A stretch of 6,142 bases of DNA, taken from positions 1 to 6,142 of the forward strand of contig JAGLEA010000154.1 of assembly GCA_023145315.1 (NCBI GenBank), given 5' to 3'. The notes under the pieces were generated by a model, which was given only the letters and a program-made list of their open reading frames with translations, did not search any database and was not told the origin of the DNA. Below, in pieces: positions 5,088 to 6,142 of this stretch (the first letter of the stretch is position 1; each line of letters starts with the position of its first letter). The translations under genes were made by a program, and so were the position numbers. This DNA is from Psychrilyobacter sp. (GTDB taxonomy: Bacteria; Fusobacteriota; Fusobacteriia; Fusobacteriales; Fusobacteriaceae).

Positions 5088-6142
5088 ATGAGAATAATAG
5101 CTCCTGCAGGTGATATCGAAAGAATGAAAGCAGCGATAAAAGCTGGGACAAATGAAGTATATTTAGGATTAAAAGGCTTTGGTGCTAGAAGATCAGCAAT
5201 AAATTTTACAGTATTAGAGTTAAAAGATGCTATAGATTATGCACATATGAGAGGTGTGAGAGTTCTTCTGACACTAAATACTATTATGAAAGATAGTGAA
5301 TTAACATCTTTATATACTAATATAGCTACCTTATATGAGCATGGGTTAGATGCAGTGATAGTACAAGATCTAGGGGTATTTAGATATATCAAGGATAACT
5401 TTCCAGAACTAGAGATCCATGGAAGTACTCAAATGACTGTTGCTAACCATATAGAAGCTAACTATCTACATGGTATTGGATTTAAAAGAGTTGTTTTAGC
5501 TCGTGAACTAAGTTTTGATGAGATAAAAAATATTAGAAAAAAAACGAAAATAGAATTAGAAGTATTTGTTTCTGGAGCACTATGTATTTCATACTCTGGA
5601 AATTGCTATATCAGTAGTTTTATAGGTAGTAGAAGTGGAAATCGTGGTATGTGTGCTCAAATATGTAGAAAAAAATATACAACTCCTAAAGATGAGAGTG
5701 GATACCTACTTAGTCCAAAGGATCAAATGTTAGATAAAGTAGAGATTGAAAAACTAAAGAAAATAGGAATTGATGCAATAAAATTAGAAGGTCGTATGAA
5801 AGCTCCTAACTATGTTTTTGAGATGGTAGGAAAGTATGTAGACATATTAGAAGAAAAAGAGGAAACACACCATCCAGAAAAAATATTTAACAGAGGATAC
5901 TCAAAGGGATATTTTTATAAGAATGAAGAAAGCAACTTAATGAATAGAGAATATGCTTCTAATTATGGTTATGATATTGGTCAAGTTAGAGGTAGAATTT
6001 TAAAATTAAGTACTAGTCTAGTTTTAGGGGATGGAATAACTTATTTAGATAAGGATATGAATATTTTAAAAGGTGAGTATGTAAACCAAATAATTATCAT
6101 GGGTAAAAAAGTAAAAAGTGCTAAAAGGCTTAACTTAATAAG
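5088..6142 (+). CDS. U32-family protein (TrhP/RlhA-like, probable RNA hydroxylation), C-terminus cut off by window edge
   Basis: Partial gene: 351 codons from the ATG at 5088, open to the right edge. The N-terminus (MRIIAPAGDIERMKAAIKAG) matches the conserved start of the U32 family, and IHGSTQMTVAN and the DAIKLEGRMKAP block are also typical. Residues 158-176 (from E158, with C166 and C173) fit the U32 signature E-x-F-x2-G-[SA]-[LIVM]-C-x4-G-x-C-x-[LIVM]-S. C189 and C193 in GMCAQICR complete a four-cysteine set expected to bind a 4Fe-4S cluster. Despite the historical 'peptidase' name, studied relatives such as TrhP and RlhA hydroxylate tRNA U34 or 23S rRNA with prephenate as a requirement; a similar cytoplasmic role is likely here. 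From about residue 305 the sequence enters the C-terminal beta-rich extension (YDIGQVRGRIL...GDGI). Which subtype it is cannot be settled without the missing end. It is transcribed divergently from the transport operon and is probably a housekeeping neighbour. Confidence 0.88.
   Translation, partial: MRIIAPAGDIERMKAAIKAGTNEVYLGLKGFGARRSAINFTVLELKDAIDYAHMRGVRVLLTLNTIMKDSELTSLYTNIATLYEHGLDAVIVQDLGVFRYIKDNFPELEIHGSTQMTVANHIEANYLHGIGFKRVVLARELSFDEIKNIRKKTKIELEVFVSGALCISYSGNCYISSFIGSRSGNRGMCAQICRKKYTTPKDESGYLLSPKDQMLDKVEIEKLKKIGIDAIKLEGRMKAPNYVFEMVGKYVDILEEKEETHHPEKIFNRGYSKGYFYKNEESNLMNREYASNYGYDIGQVRGRILKLSTSLVLGDGITYLDKDMNILKGEYVNQIIIMGKKVKSAKRLNLI

Noticed and set aside
1..6142. CRISPR arrays, tRNA/rRNA genes, transposons or attachment sites
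   Set aside because: No regularly spaced repeats, tRNA-like cloverleaf, transposase-like frame or terminal inverted repeats were seen; nearly all bases fall in five coherent genes.

Overview
The window is AT-rich with heavy AGA/ATA codon use, yet it encodes a signal-peptide-bearing outer-membrane barrel and a periplasmic LolA-like protein, so the host is a low-GC diderm. A member of the Fusobacteriota (for example the Ilyobacter/Propionigenium/Psychrilyobacter/Cetobacterium group) fits best. That is an inference from composition and gene content; no rRNA or other taxonomic marker is present.

Most of the window (1-4908) is one leftward operon of four genes, read from right to left. They are a TetR-family regulator (4303-4908), a large RND/MMPL-type inner-membrane transporter (1677-4319), a LolA-like periplasmic protein (780-1604) and the N-terminal 237 residues of an outer-membrane beta-barrel (713 to beyond base 1). 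The regulator and transporter genes overlap by 17 bp. The other two junctions are short spacers of 72 and 66 bp, each with a strong stem-loop. A good extended -10 promoter (4959-4987) is followed at about +4 to +20 by a palindrome with perfect 7-bp arms (4933-4948), which should be the TetR operator, so the operon is probably autoregulated.

Together the gene products span the envelope: inner-membrane pump, periplasmic lipid or lipoprotein carrier, outer-membrane barrel. This suggests a trans-envelope route for a hydrophobic or lipidic substrate, of the broad type in which RND/MMPL proteins occur with LolA-like proteins and DUF1302-like barrels. The substrate cannot be read from the sequence. 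The most striking feature is a shared acidic-aromatic motif. The mature barrel begins with DDFDDFDDFGD, and the transporter's second periplasmic loop carries four tandem [GS]F[GD]DD pentapeptides. The mature LolA-like protein between them is net basic by hand count.

To the right, after a 179-bp divergent intergenic region, a rightward gene (5088 to beyond the window) encodes a U32-family protein. It has the complete family signature and four cysteines typical of the Fe-S-binding tRNA/rRNA hydroxylation members (TrhP/RlhA type). It has its own promoter and is probably unrelated in function to the transport operon. No RNA genes, mobile elements or CRISPR arrays were seen.
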